Part shown: one piece after another, positions 5,615 to 5,727 of the stretch
Layout: the number at the start of each line of letters is the position of its first letter
How positions within the stretch are numbered: the stretch's first letter is position 1
Assembly: GCA_017429885.1 (NCBI GenBank)
Contig: JAFROA010000285.1
Location: forward strand, 1-5,727
DNA length: 5,727 bases
Source of the DNA: Bacteroidales bacterium
Lineage (GTDB): Bacteria; Bacteroidota; Bacteroidia; Bacteroidales; UBA932
Direction of reading: 5' to 3'
Program-made: the position numbers and the translations under genes
The notes under the pieces: generated by a model
The model's input: only the letters and a program-made list of their open reading frames with translations
The model's database searches: none
What the model was told of the DNA's origin: nothing

Positions 5615-5727
5615 TCTCTGATAATTGTTTACGTGCCCAAGGCATCACCTTGGCCGGAGCCTTCTTCAGCAGCAACAAGTCACGCATCTTCTCAAAATAA
5701 GGCTGGGTGTGACGGAAATAGTCTTTC
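5607..5727 (-). CDS. C-terminal end of an unrecognised protein, cut by window edge
   Basis: The last 39 codons of a minus-strand gene entering from the right edge, ending in TAA at 5609-5607. The readable tail starts KDYFRHTQPYFEKMRDLLL and ends PWARKQLSENG. It is rich in basic and aromatic residues and looks like a soluble, partly helical tail. I do not recognise the family. It is called real because it stays open to the edge in one frame and its stop overlaps the TIGR02757 start by 8 bases (within ATGGATAA), a typical operon junction. The base composition matches the neighbours. Confidence 0.6.
   Translation of the reverse strand, partial: KDYFRHTQPYFEKMRDLLLLKKAPAKVMPWARKQLSENG

Overview
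The window looks like chromosome from a member of the Bacteroidota, most likely order Bacteroidales. The evidence is the protein families (a DUF4831 secreted protein, a TIGR02757/DUF2400 protein, a DUF6922-AbiEii gene pair and a Bacteroidetes-type POT transporter). AT-rich gene starts without Shine-Dalgarno sequences and two TAnnTTTG promoter elements point the same way. I cannot assign a genus. There are eight protein genes, two of them cut by the window edges, and no RNA gene, IS element or CRISPR array that I can see.

Layout. (1) Positions 1-2367, minus strand: a tight three-gene run. It reads from a lysophospholipid acyltransferase of the LpxL/HtrB superfamily, through an exported DUF4831 protein, into the start of an M20C Xaa-His dipeptidase (pepD). 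Gaps are only 21 and 13 bases. (2) Positions 2368-2454: a short AT-rich divergent promoter region. It carries a perfect 11-bp inverted repeat whose arms each contain a TATATTTG -7 element, one facing each way. (3) Positions 2455-3326, plus strand: a two-gene toxin-antitoxin-like cassette, with a DUF6922 protein overlapping an AbiEii-type nucleotidyltransferase by 46 bases. By eye it is more AT-rich than its neighbours. (4) Positions 3361-4923, plus strand: a 520-residue proton-coupled oligopeptide (POT/PTR) transporter. (5) Positions 4913-5727, minus strand: a TIGR02757 protein and the last 39 codons of an unrecognised upstream gene, overlapping by 8 bases. The transporter and TIGR02757 gene converge and overlap by 11 bases. 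A terminator-like hairpin for the transporter lies inside the TIGR02757 coding sequence.

How it fits together. Most of the window is housekeeping: envelope lipid acylation, peptide uptake (POT) and intracellular dipeptide breakdown (PepD). The accessory element is the DUF6922-AbiEii pair, a probable toxin-antitoxin or phage-defence module inserted between ordinary genes. The most interesting non-coding signal is the symmetric inverted repeat at its promoter, which could be an autoregulatory operator. The family assignments are recalled from sequence motifs and have not been confirmed by a database search.
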